Origin: a virus
IMG/VR virus record: IMGVR_UViG_3300004770_000012
Coordinates: 1-63,140 of that record
DNA length: 63,140 nt
Strand: one strand, 5' to 3'
Positions 1 through 9,533 of the stretch are shown here, piece by piece. The notes below the pieces were generated by a model. It was not told where the DNA came from, made no database searches, and worked only from the letters and a program-made list of their open reading frames with translations. A program made the position numbers and the translations under genes. Within the stretch, counting starts at the first letter, position 1. The number at the start of each line of letters is the position of its first letter.

Positions 1-3000
1 ATACCTTGTGATCCAACATATCCTAATGATCCAGAGTATCCAAAATATCCTTGAGACCCAACATATCCTAGAATTCCCTGCGAACCAGTATATCCTAATG
101 CAGCATATTCGCCGGGGATACCTTGTGATCCAGAATAGCCTAGTGATCCAGAATAACCAATATCACCGTTTGAACCAACATAACCAATAGCTGCAGCTTC
201 GCCGGGAATACCTTGTGAACCAACATATCCAACATTTCCTTGCGAACCAGAATAACCTAATGCAGCATATTCGCCGGGGATACCTTGTGAACCAACATAA
301 CCAACATAACCTTGTGATCCATAATATCCTTGCGAACCAGAATAACCAAGATCACCTTTTGATCCAGTATAACCTCTAGCTCCTAAAAATCCTTGTGATC
401 CAACATATCCAACATAACCTTGTGATCCATAATAACCTTGTGATCCAGTATATCCTTTATCGACAGATGCGCCATCGAGACCAGCTGAACCTGTATATCC
501 AAATGAACCATTATAACCGACTAACCCATCAGTTCCTTGTGAACCAGTATATCCCATACCGGCAAATAAACCATCAATACCTTGTGATCCAGTATAACCA
601 AATGAACCGTTAAACCCTAGTGATCCAGAATAACCAGAAATGCCATCCACACCTCTAGAACCAACATATCCAGCACCAGTTGATCCTGTATATCCTACTG
701 AACCATCATATCCTTTAGAGCCAACAAATCCTGCACCTCTAGAACCAGTAAATCCATTTGATCCATTATATCCTGCAGAACCATTATATCCTCTAGACCC
801 CATATAACCATAAACAGTAGTCCAATAGGTGCTAATTCCATTTGAGGCTAGTATTTGACCAGGCAAACCAATACTATTATTAGCATAAAGTGTATTTAAA
901 TAAAGATAGCCATGAACAGAAAGATCACCACCATGATCAATAAGTGATGATGATATTATTGTATTAGTTAACCCGTTAGTAGTATCAGCTAATAGTATAG
1001 TACTACCATTCACAGAAATATATTGTTCTGATAATCCAGCTTGGAATGACGCACTGCTTATTCCAGTTGGTGAAATAATAGTTGTCTGTGTAGTATTGCC
1101 AATACTAAGTGTACTAGAATTTGCAAAGAATAAAGCTGCATCAAGTACTACCTGACCATCTTCATCTTGCAAGGAAGCAATAGTAATACCTCTACCATTG
1201 ATATATGTCTGTAGATAAGAACCTCTGGTATTAAACTTAGTTCCAGTAGCATCGATAGTAAAGTTACTGAATCCCGGTGTACCTACGAATAGTGAGGTGG
1301 GAGTAATTTTTGTAAATGATGTAGAATTACTTACAGCAACATAAATTGGATTTGATATAGTAGTTGTTGCGCCAGTAACACGGACATTAGAAACAATTGG
1401 AATAGAAGAATACGCAGATGTCGTAATTGGTGTTTTTTGAATAACAACATATGTAAATCCTACTCCTCCTAAAGAAGAAACATTTACAGATTTTGCTGCT
1501 ACTGCAGTAGTGCCAGATGCTTTAGAATATAAAGTTACCGCAACAGAAGTTGATGAAGGAATAGAAACAATTTGATATGGTTTTGGACCACCTGAAGCAT
1601 CACTGAATGGGAAAGCACCTTTCAACGCATTTCCATTATTATCCAAAACAATATAACTTGGATAATTTGGTGATTGAATATACAAATAATCAGAAATATT
1701 TAAAGCATGAGGACTGCTAAAAGTAATTTTTAATAATACTTGACCAGAATAACTACTTGGATATGCATCATTTGAAAATGTTGTTATAGCATATGAAACT
1801 GCATCTTTAGTTGGATCATAAATTGTAAATGCATTATATGCAGGATCAACACTATCAATAGCAACAGAAGAATAATTATATGGTCCTGCTTTAATAGTAG
1901 TTGATGAAATACCAGTAATACTTACAACATCACCAGGATTATAATAATTAGTTCCAGCTGTATAATATGTTACATAACCTTGATTTCTTGATAGATATTT
2001 TAACTGAAGATTTGTTGCAGTTTTAGAAGATGTTAATGCAAAACTAAAAGTATTTTGTGACCCAAATTCAGTTATATTAAATGAAGGTAAATTATCAATA
2101 TAATAAAACCCAGTGCTTGATATAGTAGCAGAAACACCTCTTACACCTTGTAGTCCATGGTTTTGTGATGTTTGAATAGTAGCAATGCCAGCACCAGATA
2201 CAGAATAATATGAAACTGGATATGTTAAAATAGTATTATAAAGATTTAATATAGCATTTGCTGAATTATTACCAACAAACAATTCTTGAGTGGTAATAGT
2301 AGTATTATTTACTGGGTCAGATGTACTGACGCCAACATCTGATAAAAATGTATTTACTGTTGAGTTACCAGCAAATATTGAAGTTGAGTTGATAGTAAGA
2401 GTATTATAAACATCTGTTACTGAAATACTTTGAGATGTGAGATATTGAAAGCTACCAAAATATGATCTTAAATCTGATTGTGTCGCACCAATATGGCTCC
2501 ATGACATTGCAACATTATCATAAATTTCAAGAGTATTTACTTCATAGTTATATCTTATAGCACCATTTGCTGTACTTGTTGGTGTGTATCTTCCAGTATT
2601 TGAAGAAGGAAAATATATTACTTGTGAGTTAGAAAAATTAATTGCATTAATAGAAAGTTGAATAACGTTGTCAACAATTAAAGTATTTGAAACAAATAGA
2701 TTATTTCCTACATTAAGAACATTTGCAACAGTAAGAGTGTTTCCAGTAAAAGTAAATGATGCATAGGAATTAATTAATCCCATATCATTTATTAGTACTT
2801 GAGTATTGGAACTATTTTTTAAAGTTAAATATGATCCTGAACCAGTATATCCTACAGAACCAATTGATCCCCAATATCCTTGTGATCCGGCATATCCAAT
2901 ACCAACTGACCCCCAATATCCTTGAGAACCAGCGTACCCAATACCAACTGAACCCCAATACCCTTGTGATCCAGCATAACCAAGAATACCTTGATCACCT

Positions 3001-5438
3001 TGTGAACCAGCATAACCAAGAATACCTTGATCACCTTGTGAACCGGCATAACCAATACCAACTGAACCCCAGTAACCCTGTGAACCAGCATAACCAAGAA
3101 TACCTTGATCACCTTGTGAACCGGCATAACCAATACCAATTGAACCCCAGTAACCCTGTGAACCAGCATAACCAATAGAGCCCCAATAACCTTGAGAACC
3201 TGAGTATCCAGATGAACCGAAAGAACCAGTATATCCTATTACTGTGCTTTGTGAACCGGTATATCCAAAATTACCTTTTGATCCAGTATAACCTAATGAA
3301 TTGAAAAATCCAACAGAACCGGTGTAACCAACACCAGCATAAGCACCATCAGCACCTCTTGATCCTTGAAATCCTGTATTTCCTTTTGAACCAGTATAAC
3401 CTAAAGAACCATCATAACCTTGTGCGGCAGACTGACCAGAAATACCCTGTGGTCCTTGAGAACCAGCATATCCAACAAAACCTTGTGAACCCCAATAACC
3501 TTGTGAACCAGCATAACCAATACCAATTGATCCCCAATAACCTTGCGAACCAACATATCCAACAATACCTTGATCACCTTGTGAACCGGCATATCCAATA
3601 CCAATTGATCCCCAATATCCTTGTGATCCAACTGAACCCCAATAGCCTTGTGATCCAGCATACCCAATACCGACTGAACCCCAATAACCTTGTGAACCAG
3701 CATAACCAATACCAATTGATCCCCAATAACCTTGCGAACCAACATATCCGACAACACCTTGTGAACCCCAATAGCCTTGTGATCCAGCATACCCAATACC
3801 GACTGAACCCCAATATCCTTGTGATCCAGCATATCCGCCAACACCCTGTGATCCCCAGTAACCCTGTGAACCCCAATAGCCTTGTGAACCAGCATAACCA
3901 ATACCGATTGAACCCCAATAGCCTTGTGAACCAGCATATCCTAAAGAATCGAAAAACCCTATTGAACCAGTGTACCCTGTGTTTCCTCTTGCTCCTGCAG
4001 CACCTGTTTGGCCAGGAACACCTTGAATTCCACCTATACCTTGAATTCCTTGTTGACCTTGCGATCCAGTATATCCTATTACTGTACTTTGTGATCCGGC
4101 ATACCCAATACCGACTGATCCCCAATATCCCTGAGAACCAAAATAACCTTGTGAACCAACATAACCGACAACACCTTGAGAACCAGTGTATCCGATAGAA
4201 CCAGTTGAGCCCCAGTATCCATAAGAACCTGTATATCCTATTACTGTGCTTTGTGATCCAACATATCCGACAACACCTTGTGATCCTGTATAACCTGTTG
4301 AGCCCCAGTATCCATAAGACCCAGTATAACCTGTTGAACCCCAGTAACCCTGCGATCCAACATACCCTACAATACCTTGTGATCCAGAATAACCTATTGA
4401 GCCCCAGTATCCATAAGAACCGGTATATCCTATTACTGTGCTTTGCGATCCAACATACCCTATGACACCTTGTGATCCTGTATAACCTGTTGAGCCCCAA
4501 TAACCGTAAGAACCGGTATAACCGACTGATCCCCAGTAACCCTGCGATCCTGTATAACCAAAAATACCTCGTGATCCTGTATAACCTGTTGAACCCCAGT
4601 ATCCATAAGAACCGGTATAGCCTAAAACACCCTGTGAACCAACATATCCTACAACACCTTGTGATCCTTTATAACCAGTATCGCCTTTATCTCCTTTATC
4701 GCCAGTTCTATCAAAAACTATAATAACTTCTGTGCCGTCAGTAAATGTTCCAGGTCCAGAAAGATAATTTATGTTTATATAAAATACACCAGTACCTGAA
4801 TCATAAAATGATGTTGATGTGAGAGAATATAAAGCAAAATTAGCATTATTTGCTTTTGATGTAATCGTAAAATGGCCTTTGATAGAAGATGTAGAATCAG
4901 CTATCGTATTTAAAAAACTATAAAGTAAAGTATTATTGATATCATATTGATCAATTTGAAGTTGATTACTAGGATTTATGTAAATATTACCAACAGTTCC
5001 CGGTGCTGCGGTAGAACTAAACATATAATCAAATGCTATGCCACCATAATCACCTTGAAATCCTCTAGAACCAACATAACCTTTATCGCCAAGTTCGCCC
5101 TGTGATCCAGTAAATCCAGATGATCCTGTATATCCAATTGTTCCTTGATCACCTTGCGGACCCAAATCACCGGGGAAACCTTGCAATCCTCTCGAACCAG
5201 CAAATCCATTTGATCCTGTATAACCAACAGAACCGGTGTATCCTTGCGAACCAATATACCCCGTAGCTCCAGTAGACCCTTGATAACCAGTCGCACCAGA
5301 TGAACCTTGAAATCCTAATGAACCTTGAAACCCAACATCACCAACAGTTGTCCAACGTTTTCCATCAAAACGCCATGTTCTACCAGCAGTAACTGTTACT
5401 TGATCAACATAAGGATTTGGCGGAAAATAGATTGTCAT
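1..5438 (-). CDS. Giant collagen-like tail fibre protein, C-terminus beyond the window
   Basis: The frame starts at the ATG whose complement is 5436-5438 and stays open to base 1, giving at least 1812 residues with the C-terminus missing. The N-terminus (FPPNPYVDQVTV, then TWRFDGKRW) matches the start of the 360- and 2050-residue fibres in this window and probably attaches to the same virion site. Glycine occurs every third residue in GYxGSx hexads. About 25 hexads between roughly 2870 and 4600 are GYWGS, with tryptophan in the third place. Two non-repeat inserts interrupt the stalk: residues about 136-243, a domain also found in the 2050-residue fibre, and about 870-1545, a large Asn/Thr/Ser-rich globular or beta-rich region that I do not recognise. 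A CATAAATA late-promoter motif lies 33 bases upstream. Collagen-like phage fibres usually act in adhesion; receptor and final tip are unknown. Confidence 0.9.
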   Translation of the reverse strand, partial: MTIYFPPNPYVDQVTVTAGRTWRFDGKRWTTVGDVGFQGSLGFQGSSGATGYQGSTGATGYIGSQGYTGSVGYTGSNGFAGSRGLQGFPGDLGPQGDQGTIGYTGSSGFTGSQGELGDKGYVGSRGFQGDYGGIAFDYMFSSTAAPGTVGNIYINPSNQLQIDQYDINNTLLYSFLNTIADSTSSIKGHFTITSKANNANFALYSLTSTSFYDSGTGVFYININYLSGPGTFTDGTEVIIVFDRTGDKGDKGDTGYKGSQGVVGYVGSQGVLGYTGSYGYWGSTGYTGSRGIFGYTGSQGYWGSVGYTGSYGYWGSTGYTGSQGVIGYVGSQSTVIGYTGSYGYWGSIGYSGSQGIVGYVGSQGYWGSTGYTGSYGYWGSTGYTGSQGVVGYVGSQSTVIGYTGSYGYWGSTGSIGYTGSQGVVGYVGSQGYFGSQGYWGSVGIGYAGSQSTVIGYTGSQGQQGIQGIGGIQGVPGQTGAAGARGNTGYTGSIGFFDSLGYAGSQGYWGSIGIGYAGSQGYWGSQGYWGSQGVGGYAGSQGYWGSVGIGYAGSQGYWGSQGVVGYVGSQGYWGSIGIGYAGSQGYWGSVGIGYAGSQGYWGSVGSQGYWGSIGIGYAGSQGDQGIVGYVGSQGYWGSIGIGYAGSQGYWGSQGFVGYAGSQGPQGISGQSAAQGYDGSLGYTGSKGNTGFQGSRGADGAYAGVGYTGSVGFFNSLGYTGSKGNFGYTGSQSTVIGYTGSFGSSGYSGSQGYWGSIGYAGSQGYWGSIGIGYAGSQGDQGILGYAGSQGYWGSVGIGYAGSQGDQGILGYAGSQGDQGILGYAGSQGYWGSVGIGYAGSQGYWGSVGIGYAGSQGYWGSIGSVGYTGSGSYLTLKNSSNTQVLINDMGLINSYASFTFTGNTLTVANVLNVGNNLFVSNTLIVDNVIQLSINAINFSNSQVIYFPSSNTGRYTPTSTANGAIRYNYEVNTLEIYDNVAMSWSHIGATQSDLRSYFGSFQYLTSQSISVTDVYNTLTINSTSIFAGNSTVNTFLSDVGVSTSDPVNNTTITTQELFVGNNSANAILNLYNTILTYPVSYYSVSGAGIATIQTSQNHGLQGVRGVSATISSTGFYYIDNLPSFNITEFGSQNTFSFALTSSKTATNLQLKYLSRNQGYVTYYTAGTNYYNPGDVVSITGISSTTIKAGPYNYSSVAIDSVDPAYNAFTIYDPTKDAVSYAITTFSNDAYPSSYSGQVLLKITFSSPHALNISDYLYIQSPNYPSYIVLDNNGNALKGAFPFSDASGGPKPYQIVSIPSSTSVAVTLYSKASGTTAVAAKSVNVSSLGGVGFTYVVIQKTPITTSAYSSIPIVSNVRVTGATTTISNPIYVAVSNSTSFTKITPTSLFVGTPGFSNFTIDATGTKFNTRGSYLQTYINGRGITIASLQDEDGQVVLDAALFFANSSTLSIGNTTQTTIISPTGISSASFQAGLSEQYISVNGSTILLADTTNGLTNTIISSSLIDHGGDLSVHGYLYLNTLYANNSIGLPGQILASNGISTYWTTVYGYMGSRGYNGSAGYNGSNGFTGSRGAGFVGSKGYDGSVGYTGSTGAGYVGSRGVDGISGYSGSLGFNGSFGYTGSQGIDGLFAGMGYTGSQGTDGLVGYNGSFGYTGSAGLDGASVDKGYTGSQGYYGSQGYVGYVGSQGFLGARGYTGSKGDLGYSGSQGYYGSQGYVGYVGSQGIPGEYAALGYSGSQGNVGYVGSQGIPGEAAAIGYVGSNGDIGYSGSLGYSGSQGIPGEYAALGYTGSQGILGYVGSQGYFGYSGSLGYVGSQG

Positions 5439-5470
5439 TTTTTAGGAAATACCTTTTTTAATTTATATTG

Positions 5471-5478
5471 TATTTATG
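5471..5478 (-). promoter_or_regulatory. Late-promoter-like motif CATAAATA before the giant fibre gene
   Basis: CATAAATAC differs by one base from the T4 late -10 sequence TATAAATA. It overlaps the stop codon of the upstream 411-residue gene and lies 33 bases before the next ATG. The same stop-codon/motif overlap occurs at 8342-8349 and 62365-62372. Confidence 0.55.
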
Positions 5479-6709
5479 AACCCAAATAAATTATAAATGA
5501 AATTCCATAATATGATGGCTCGTAATTTATAATACCAGACCCAGAATGGTTATGAGATACTTGTCCAGCAACATGATTAGCATCATATCTTCCATCATAT
5601 CTAATACTAGCAGCACCAGAATAAGAATGATCGTGAATATTACTAGCAGTAGATAAAGTATAAGTATAATTATATCTATTAAAATCAAATGATGTAGCAT
5701 TATTTACGTTATGTTGAGATGCACTTAATTGAATATATCTATTGGATAAATCTGGTGTTTTATAAGAACCAATAGTTTGCCCATTACATAGATACCATCC
5801 AATAGGCAAATTTGTTGTATTTGAATCTGAGTAACCAATAATCATCCCATATGTAATTCCAGTATTTTTATTTGCTTTATATACCCTCAAAATTGTTCTT
5901 TTTAATTCAATTGAAGCCGATAATGTTGTTTGCGAAACACCATGAGAATGGTTTCCTGAAGATTGATATGAATAAAAAGAATAAGATGCAGTACTTAGGG
6001 CAGAGTATCCGTTTTCTTTGGCTCCATTGCCATGAGTATGTGCTCCAGCTGTTGATACAGTCGTTAATGTTGCACTAGATGTCGAATAACTATTTGCACC
6101 ATATATTCCACTATTACTTGTAAAATTTGATGAAAGCCAACTTGCACTGCCAGAAATTAAAAAACAATTATTTGCATTAGTTACTAATGTATAATCATCA
6201 GTTGGATTATTTGTAAAAATAATTGTATTTTTTGGAATTTCTGTTGTAGATTGATTTAATTTATATGACCCGACAACAATTGATTTTGGATATGCTAAAT
6301 TTATGGCAGATGATGGAGTCATAACAGAATGACTATGATCACCATTAGTAGATGAATAATAATCTTGACTATATGGAACTTTATTATTATTTACAGGTTG
6401 TGAAAATTGATATGCATTAGTTGCATTATCTGGAAGAGAATGACCACCAGCAATGCCTGTTGTTGTAATACTATAATCATCTTTTTTAATTGATTGTTTT
6501 GTGTTGACTAAATTTGAAACAACAGATTTTATTATAGAGGGAGTCCCATCACTTTGAGACATATCAATAAAATTCCATTTACTTTTATTTTCATAATTTG
6601 AAAAATCATTATTTGCAAGAAAAATAACAGCATTAACTGGTAAAGTTGCACCAGACAAATTTGGATTTGATAATGAAAATGATGTGCCTAAAGATTGAAA
6701 CCCGAACAT
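5474..6709 (-). CDS. Phage tail-collar domain protein with five HxH motifs
   Basis: This 411-residue protein has a tail-collar signature near residues 288-325 (GMIIGYS, then GWYLCNGQ, then TPDLSNRY), as in T4 gp12-type fibres and many adhesins. Five HxH pairs are visible at about residues 125, 224, 254, 359 and 386. HxH pairs in the T4 gp37 tip bind iron in a trimeric needle, so metal-bound trimer formation is a reasonable inference. The C-terminus (YEPSYYGISFIIYLG) resembles the ends of the other two collar proteins here. It follows a collagen-like fibre and a chaperone-like gene on the same strand and may be the receptor-binding tip or a partner of that fibre. The overall fold apart from the collar is not recognised. 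Confidence 0.8.
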   Translation of the reverse strand: MFGFQSLGTSFSLSNPNLSGATLPVNAVIFLANNDFSNYENKSKWNFIDMSQSDGTPSIIKSVVSNLVNTKQSIKKDDYSITTTGIAGGHSLPDNATNAYQFSQPVNNNKVPYSQDYYSSTNGDHSHSVMTPSSAINLAYPKSIVVGSYKLNQSTTEIPKNTIIFTNNPTDDYTLVTNANNCFLISGSASWLSSNFTSNSGIYGANSYSTSSATLTTVSTAGAHTHGNGAKENGYSALSTASYSFYSYQSSGNHSHGVSQTTLSASIELKRTILRVYKANKNTGITYGMIIGYSDSNTTNLPIGWYLCNGQTIGSYKTPDLSNRYIQLSASQHNVNNATSFDFNRYNYTYTLSTASNIHDHSYSGAASIRYDGRYDANHVAGQVSHNHSGSGIINYEPSYYGISFIIYLGS

Positions 6710-6712
6710 ATT

Positions 6713-7213
6713 TTAAATGTCCAATAATGGCCAAACCACATCATCAAGACTAGTATATTTTTTTGTTATATCTCTAAGTTGTTGTCTATATGCAAGAAGT
6801 TTTTGATATTGATCATTTGTTAAAGTAGTTATGATGCCTAAATCTAATTGATCTTTATGACGAACTACCATCCAATCAGTTTCATATAATTTATTTGTTC
6901 TTGAATCTGATAAAGAAGGTAAAGGTGCCAATGCTCCATAACCATCATTATGTGCAGCTTGAATAATTATATCTTTATTATCATTAACCCATTGAATTTC
7001 TGGCAAATCTGTTCCAGAAATAACTTCTGGTCCTGATCTTTCTACAACATAGATTGCTCTTTCTGGTTCATAGAACATTAAATGTGTATCCTGAAATGGA
7101 TATCCAGTCAATGTTTTAAAATTATCTGCGCTACTAAAAAGATGATCAATTCCACTCAAAGAAATGCTGCAACTTCTATTGACAAAATCTAAAGTTACTC
7201 TATTAAATTCCAT
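6713..7213 (-). CDS. Tail fibre assembly / chaperone-like protein
   Basis: A 166-residue protein. The C-terminal half has the pattern DWMVVRHKDQ, then TLTNDQYQKLLAYRQQLRDI, then DVVWP. This is typical of phage tail-fibre-assembly and DUF4376-like chaperone domains, in which an acidic or aromatic start is followed by A/YRQxLR and a terminal WP. The N-terminal 80 residues are not recognised. AGGAG lies upstream of the ATG. It sits between a collagen-like fibre and a collar-domain protein, which suits a folding helper for either. It is the only gene of this type in the window, so it might also serve the neighbouring cassettes. Confidence 0.65.
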   Translation of the reverse strand: MEFNRVTLDFVNRSCSISLSGIDHLFSSADNFKTLTGYPFQDTHLMFYEPERAIYVVERSGPEVISGTDLPEIQWVNDNKDIIIQAAHNDGYGALAPLPSLSDSRTNKLYETDWMVVRHKDQLDLGIITTLTNDQYQKLLAYRQQLRDITKKYTSLDDVVWPLLDI

Positions 7214-7229
7214 ATTATAAATCTCCTAT

Positions 7230-8312
7230 TTAAAAATAATTTTTACCAGAAAGAGTTCCAAACCATGAAGCTCCTTTGTTTGCAGTATAAAATGTAAGAA
7301 CATCTGTGGCATTTGCTCCAATTGATAATGTTGGAGCAGAGCCAGATGGCCATTTTATAACAGTATCTGCGCTATATGCAAGTGTTCTATTTCCATTGCC
7401 ATCTTGTGTAACAAACAAAACTAAATTATACCCTCTATTATCTTTCATTCCAGTATTTGAAAATGATAAAGTAAGAGTTGAAATACCCAAAGTTATAAAT
7501 TGTATATTTCCATTTGCAAGATATAATGTTTTTGGTGATGTAGTAACTGTTCCATAATTTACTACTGCCTCACTATAATTAATCATATCAAGTGAGGTAG
7601 CAACAAAAGCATTATTTACAATTGCATTTTGAGCAAACGTAATTGTATTACTGAATAAAAGAGTTTTATTTGGATCAAAAAAACCAAGAGAGCCTGTGTA
7701 TCCAGCTGTTCCACCATTAATTCCAAGCCATACATTTTGATCTGGAAAATAAGCTGACATAAGACCATCATCAGTATCAAACCAAAGTTCGCCAGCAACT
7801 AATGGCGCAGGAACAGTATTTTGGAATACTGCATTTGGCATAGAACCAGTATAACCAATTCCTTGTGAACCGACATAACCTATAGAACCTGTATACCCAT
7901 CATGCCCAATATATCCAGCAGAACCTGTATATCCTTGTGCTCCACCGGGATCACCTTGTATACCTTTATCACCAACAGAACCAACATATCCAACTGAACC
8001 TTGATAGCCCGTATCACCAACTGATCCAGAATAACCAACAGAACTAGTATATCCAACAGAACTAGTATACCCTACTGACCCTCGATATCCAGTATCACCA
8101 ACTGATCCAGAATAACCAACAGAACTAGTATACCCAACAGAACTAGTATAACCAACACTTCCTTGATAGCCTGTAGAACCTTGATAACCTGCAGAACCTT
8201 GAAACCCAGTATCAGGGAAAGAATTCCAACGCTGCCCATCCCATTGCCATGTTTGACCACCAGTGACTGTAGTTTGAAATGGAATAGGATTGGAAGGAAA
8301 AAATAATGACAT
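7230..8312 (-). CDS. Short collagen-like tail fibre with shared C-terminal head domain
   Basis: A 360-residue protein with three parts. Residues 1-35 are the attachment-like start (FFPSNPIPFQ, then TWQWDGQRW), shared with the 2050-residue and giant fibres. Residues about 35-160 are GYxGSx repeats, including two blocks where glycine is replaced by serine in consecutive hexads (GYTSSVGYTSSVGY). Residues about 165-360 form a head domain ending in a segment with FVTQDGNGNR and SWFGTLSGKNYF. The head recurs at the C-terminus of the 2050- and 346-residue fibres. A CATAAATA motif lies 30 bases upstream of the ATG. A chaperone-like gene and a collar-domain gene follow. Likely an adhesin stalk; the receptor is unknown. 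Confidence 0.85.
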   Translation of the reverse strand: MSLFFPSNPIPFQTTVTGGQTWQWDGQRWNSFPDTGFQGSAGYQGSTGYQGSVGYTSSVGYTSSVGYSGSVGDTGYRGSVGYTSSVGYTSSVGYSGSVGDTGYQGSVGYVGSVGDKGIQGDPGGAQGYTGSAGYIGHDGYTGSIGYVGSQGIGYTGSMPNAVFQNTVPAPLVAGELWFDTDDGLMSAYFPDQNVWLGINGGTAGYTGSLGFFDPNKTLLFSNTITFAQNAIVNNAFVATSLDMINYSEAVVNYGTVTTSPKTLYLANGNIQFITLGISTLTLSFSNTGMKDNRGYNLVLFVTQDGNGNRTLAYSADTVIKWPSGSAPTLSIGANATDVLTFYTANKGASWFGTLSGKNYF

Positions 8313-8341
8313 TATTTAAAAATACCTAAATTGTTTTTTAG

Positions 8342-8349
8342 TATTTATG
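8342..8349 (-). promoter_or_regulatory. Late-promoter-like motif CATAAATA before the 360-aa fibre gene
   Basis: CATAAATAC on the minus strand overlaps the TAA stop of the upstream 394-residue collar gene (CCATAA). It sits 30 bases before the fibre ATG. It has the same layout as the motif at 5471-5478, including a GGTATTT segment before the start codon. Confidence 0.55.
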
Positions 8350-9529
8350 GAGATGGTAAGTAAACATAATATATTAAATTATAATGATCTGGTTCATATG
8401 AAAAAGATGCTCCTGATATACTATGAGTATGATTTACTGATGCAGTATCATGATAATCATTTTCATTTTTAGTAGAAATTGCTTGATATGCACCAGAAGT
8501 TCCATGTCTATGAGACCAAGTATTGTTAACAAGAGTTGTATTTAAAAAAGAAATATTATTAATATCATTTGCAGTTATAGGAGTTATGTTATGTGATGAT
8601 ATATCAGAGTTCCCACACATAACATATCTATCAACAAGATTTGGTGTTGTATATCCATTTATTGTTTGTCCATTACAACAATACCAATCAGCTGGAACAT
8701 TATTAGTATTAAAACCAAATATCATGCCATAAGAAATATATACATTTTGTTGTTGAACAACATATGTTCTCAATTTTACATATTTTTTATTTTGAGTAAA
8801 CGATATAGTCAAAGTATGAGTATGAGCTTTTGATGTAAAGTCTTGGTTTTGACCTGTTGCTTGCATATAACCATTCCATGATGGTGCATCGGTTCCGCCA
8901 GAAGGTGGACCGTGAGTATGATCACCAGATGAAGTACTCGTTCCACTCAAATTAAATGTACTTGAACCGCCTGTAGTTCCCACAAGACTTGTAGAATTTG
9001 TTGCATACAAATATAAATTATCATAACTAGATGTTGATGATATTCCATAATCGTTTGTTATATTTGCAGAAAAAACAATTGTTCCTACTGGTAAACTAAA
9101 TGAACTTGGTGAACCATTATTACGTGTATATAATAAAGTTTTTATATGTGATGGAAAAAATGATGAACTTGAAACAGTATTACTAAAAGCATGACTATGC
9201 GAACCACTAGAATATGCAATTGTACTATTTCTTGATATAAAAGTTGATTGTACATATGGTGTTGCATATGTTCCTAATGGAACTGGATCATGTGCTGCAT
9301 AAGTTCCAGTAGTAAAAGATACAATTGCACTTCCATTAGTATTACTAGTATTTGCATAACTAAAATTTGAATTTCTTGCTTTTATAAGATTATTATTAAC
9401 ACTAGAAACAACCCAATTTGAATCAGAAACAGAATTTATAGTAAAAATAACTATTCCTGAAGCTGAAACTGGAATTTGGCCCAAATGATTATAATTTATA
9501 GATAATAAATTTCCAGTTGCACCAAACAT
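8345..9529 (-). CDS. Phage tail-collar domain protein with five HxH motifs (second copy)
   Basis: A 394-residue protein directly after the 2050-residue fibre, separated by 4 bases. The collar signature (GMIFGFN, then DWYCCNGQTI, then TTPNLVDRYV) lies near residues 268-305. Five HxH pairs are at about residues 111, 204, 236, 340 and 367, in nearly the same order and spacing as in the 411-residue protein at 5474-6709. The C-terminus (YEPDHYNLIYYVYL) also matches. Sequence between the shared landmarks has diverged strongly, which is expected of receptor-binding regions. Probable tip or partner of the upstream fibre; metal binding is inferred from T4 gp37. Confidence 0.8.
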   Translation of the reverse strand: MFGATGNLLSINYNHLGQIPVSASGIVIFTINSVSDSNWVVSSVNNNLIKARNSNFSYANTSNTNGSAIVSFTTGTYAAHDPVPLGTYATPYVQSTFISRNSTIAYSSGSHSHAFSNTVSSSSFFPSHIKTLLYTRNNGSPSSFSLPVGTIVFSANITNDYGISSTSSYDNLYLYATNSTSLVGTTGGSSTFNLSGTSTSSGDHTHGPPSGGTDAPSWNGYMQATGQNQDFTSKAHTHTLTISFTQNKKYVKLRTYVVQQQNVYISYGMIFGFNTNNVPADWYCCNGQTINGYTTPNLVDRYVMCGNSDISSHNITPITANDINNISFLNTTLVNNTWSHRHGTSGAYQAISTKNENDYHDTASVNHTHSISGASFSYEPDHYNLIYYVYLPSP

Positions 9530-9533
9530 TTAA

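Noticed and set aside
3574-4500. A 308-codon minus-strand open frame rich in Arg, Trp and Cys
   Set aside because: It is the shifted reading of the GYxGSx repeat DNA. The true frame through the same bases is continuous from 5438 to the edge with collagen-like periodicity.
2831-4723. Series of plus-strand open frames rich in Asn, Gln and Leu
   Set aside because: Antisense shadows of the hexad repeats, with no ribosome sites and a composition explained by the repeated codons.
8072-8260. Hydrophobic 62-codon minus-strand frame that could look like a holin
   Set aside because: Frame-shifted reading of the GYxGSx repeat in the 360-residue fibre. The Val/Leu/Ile pattern follows the repeat codons.
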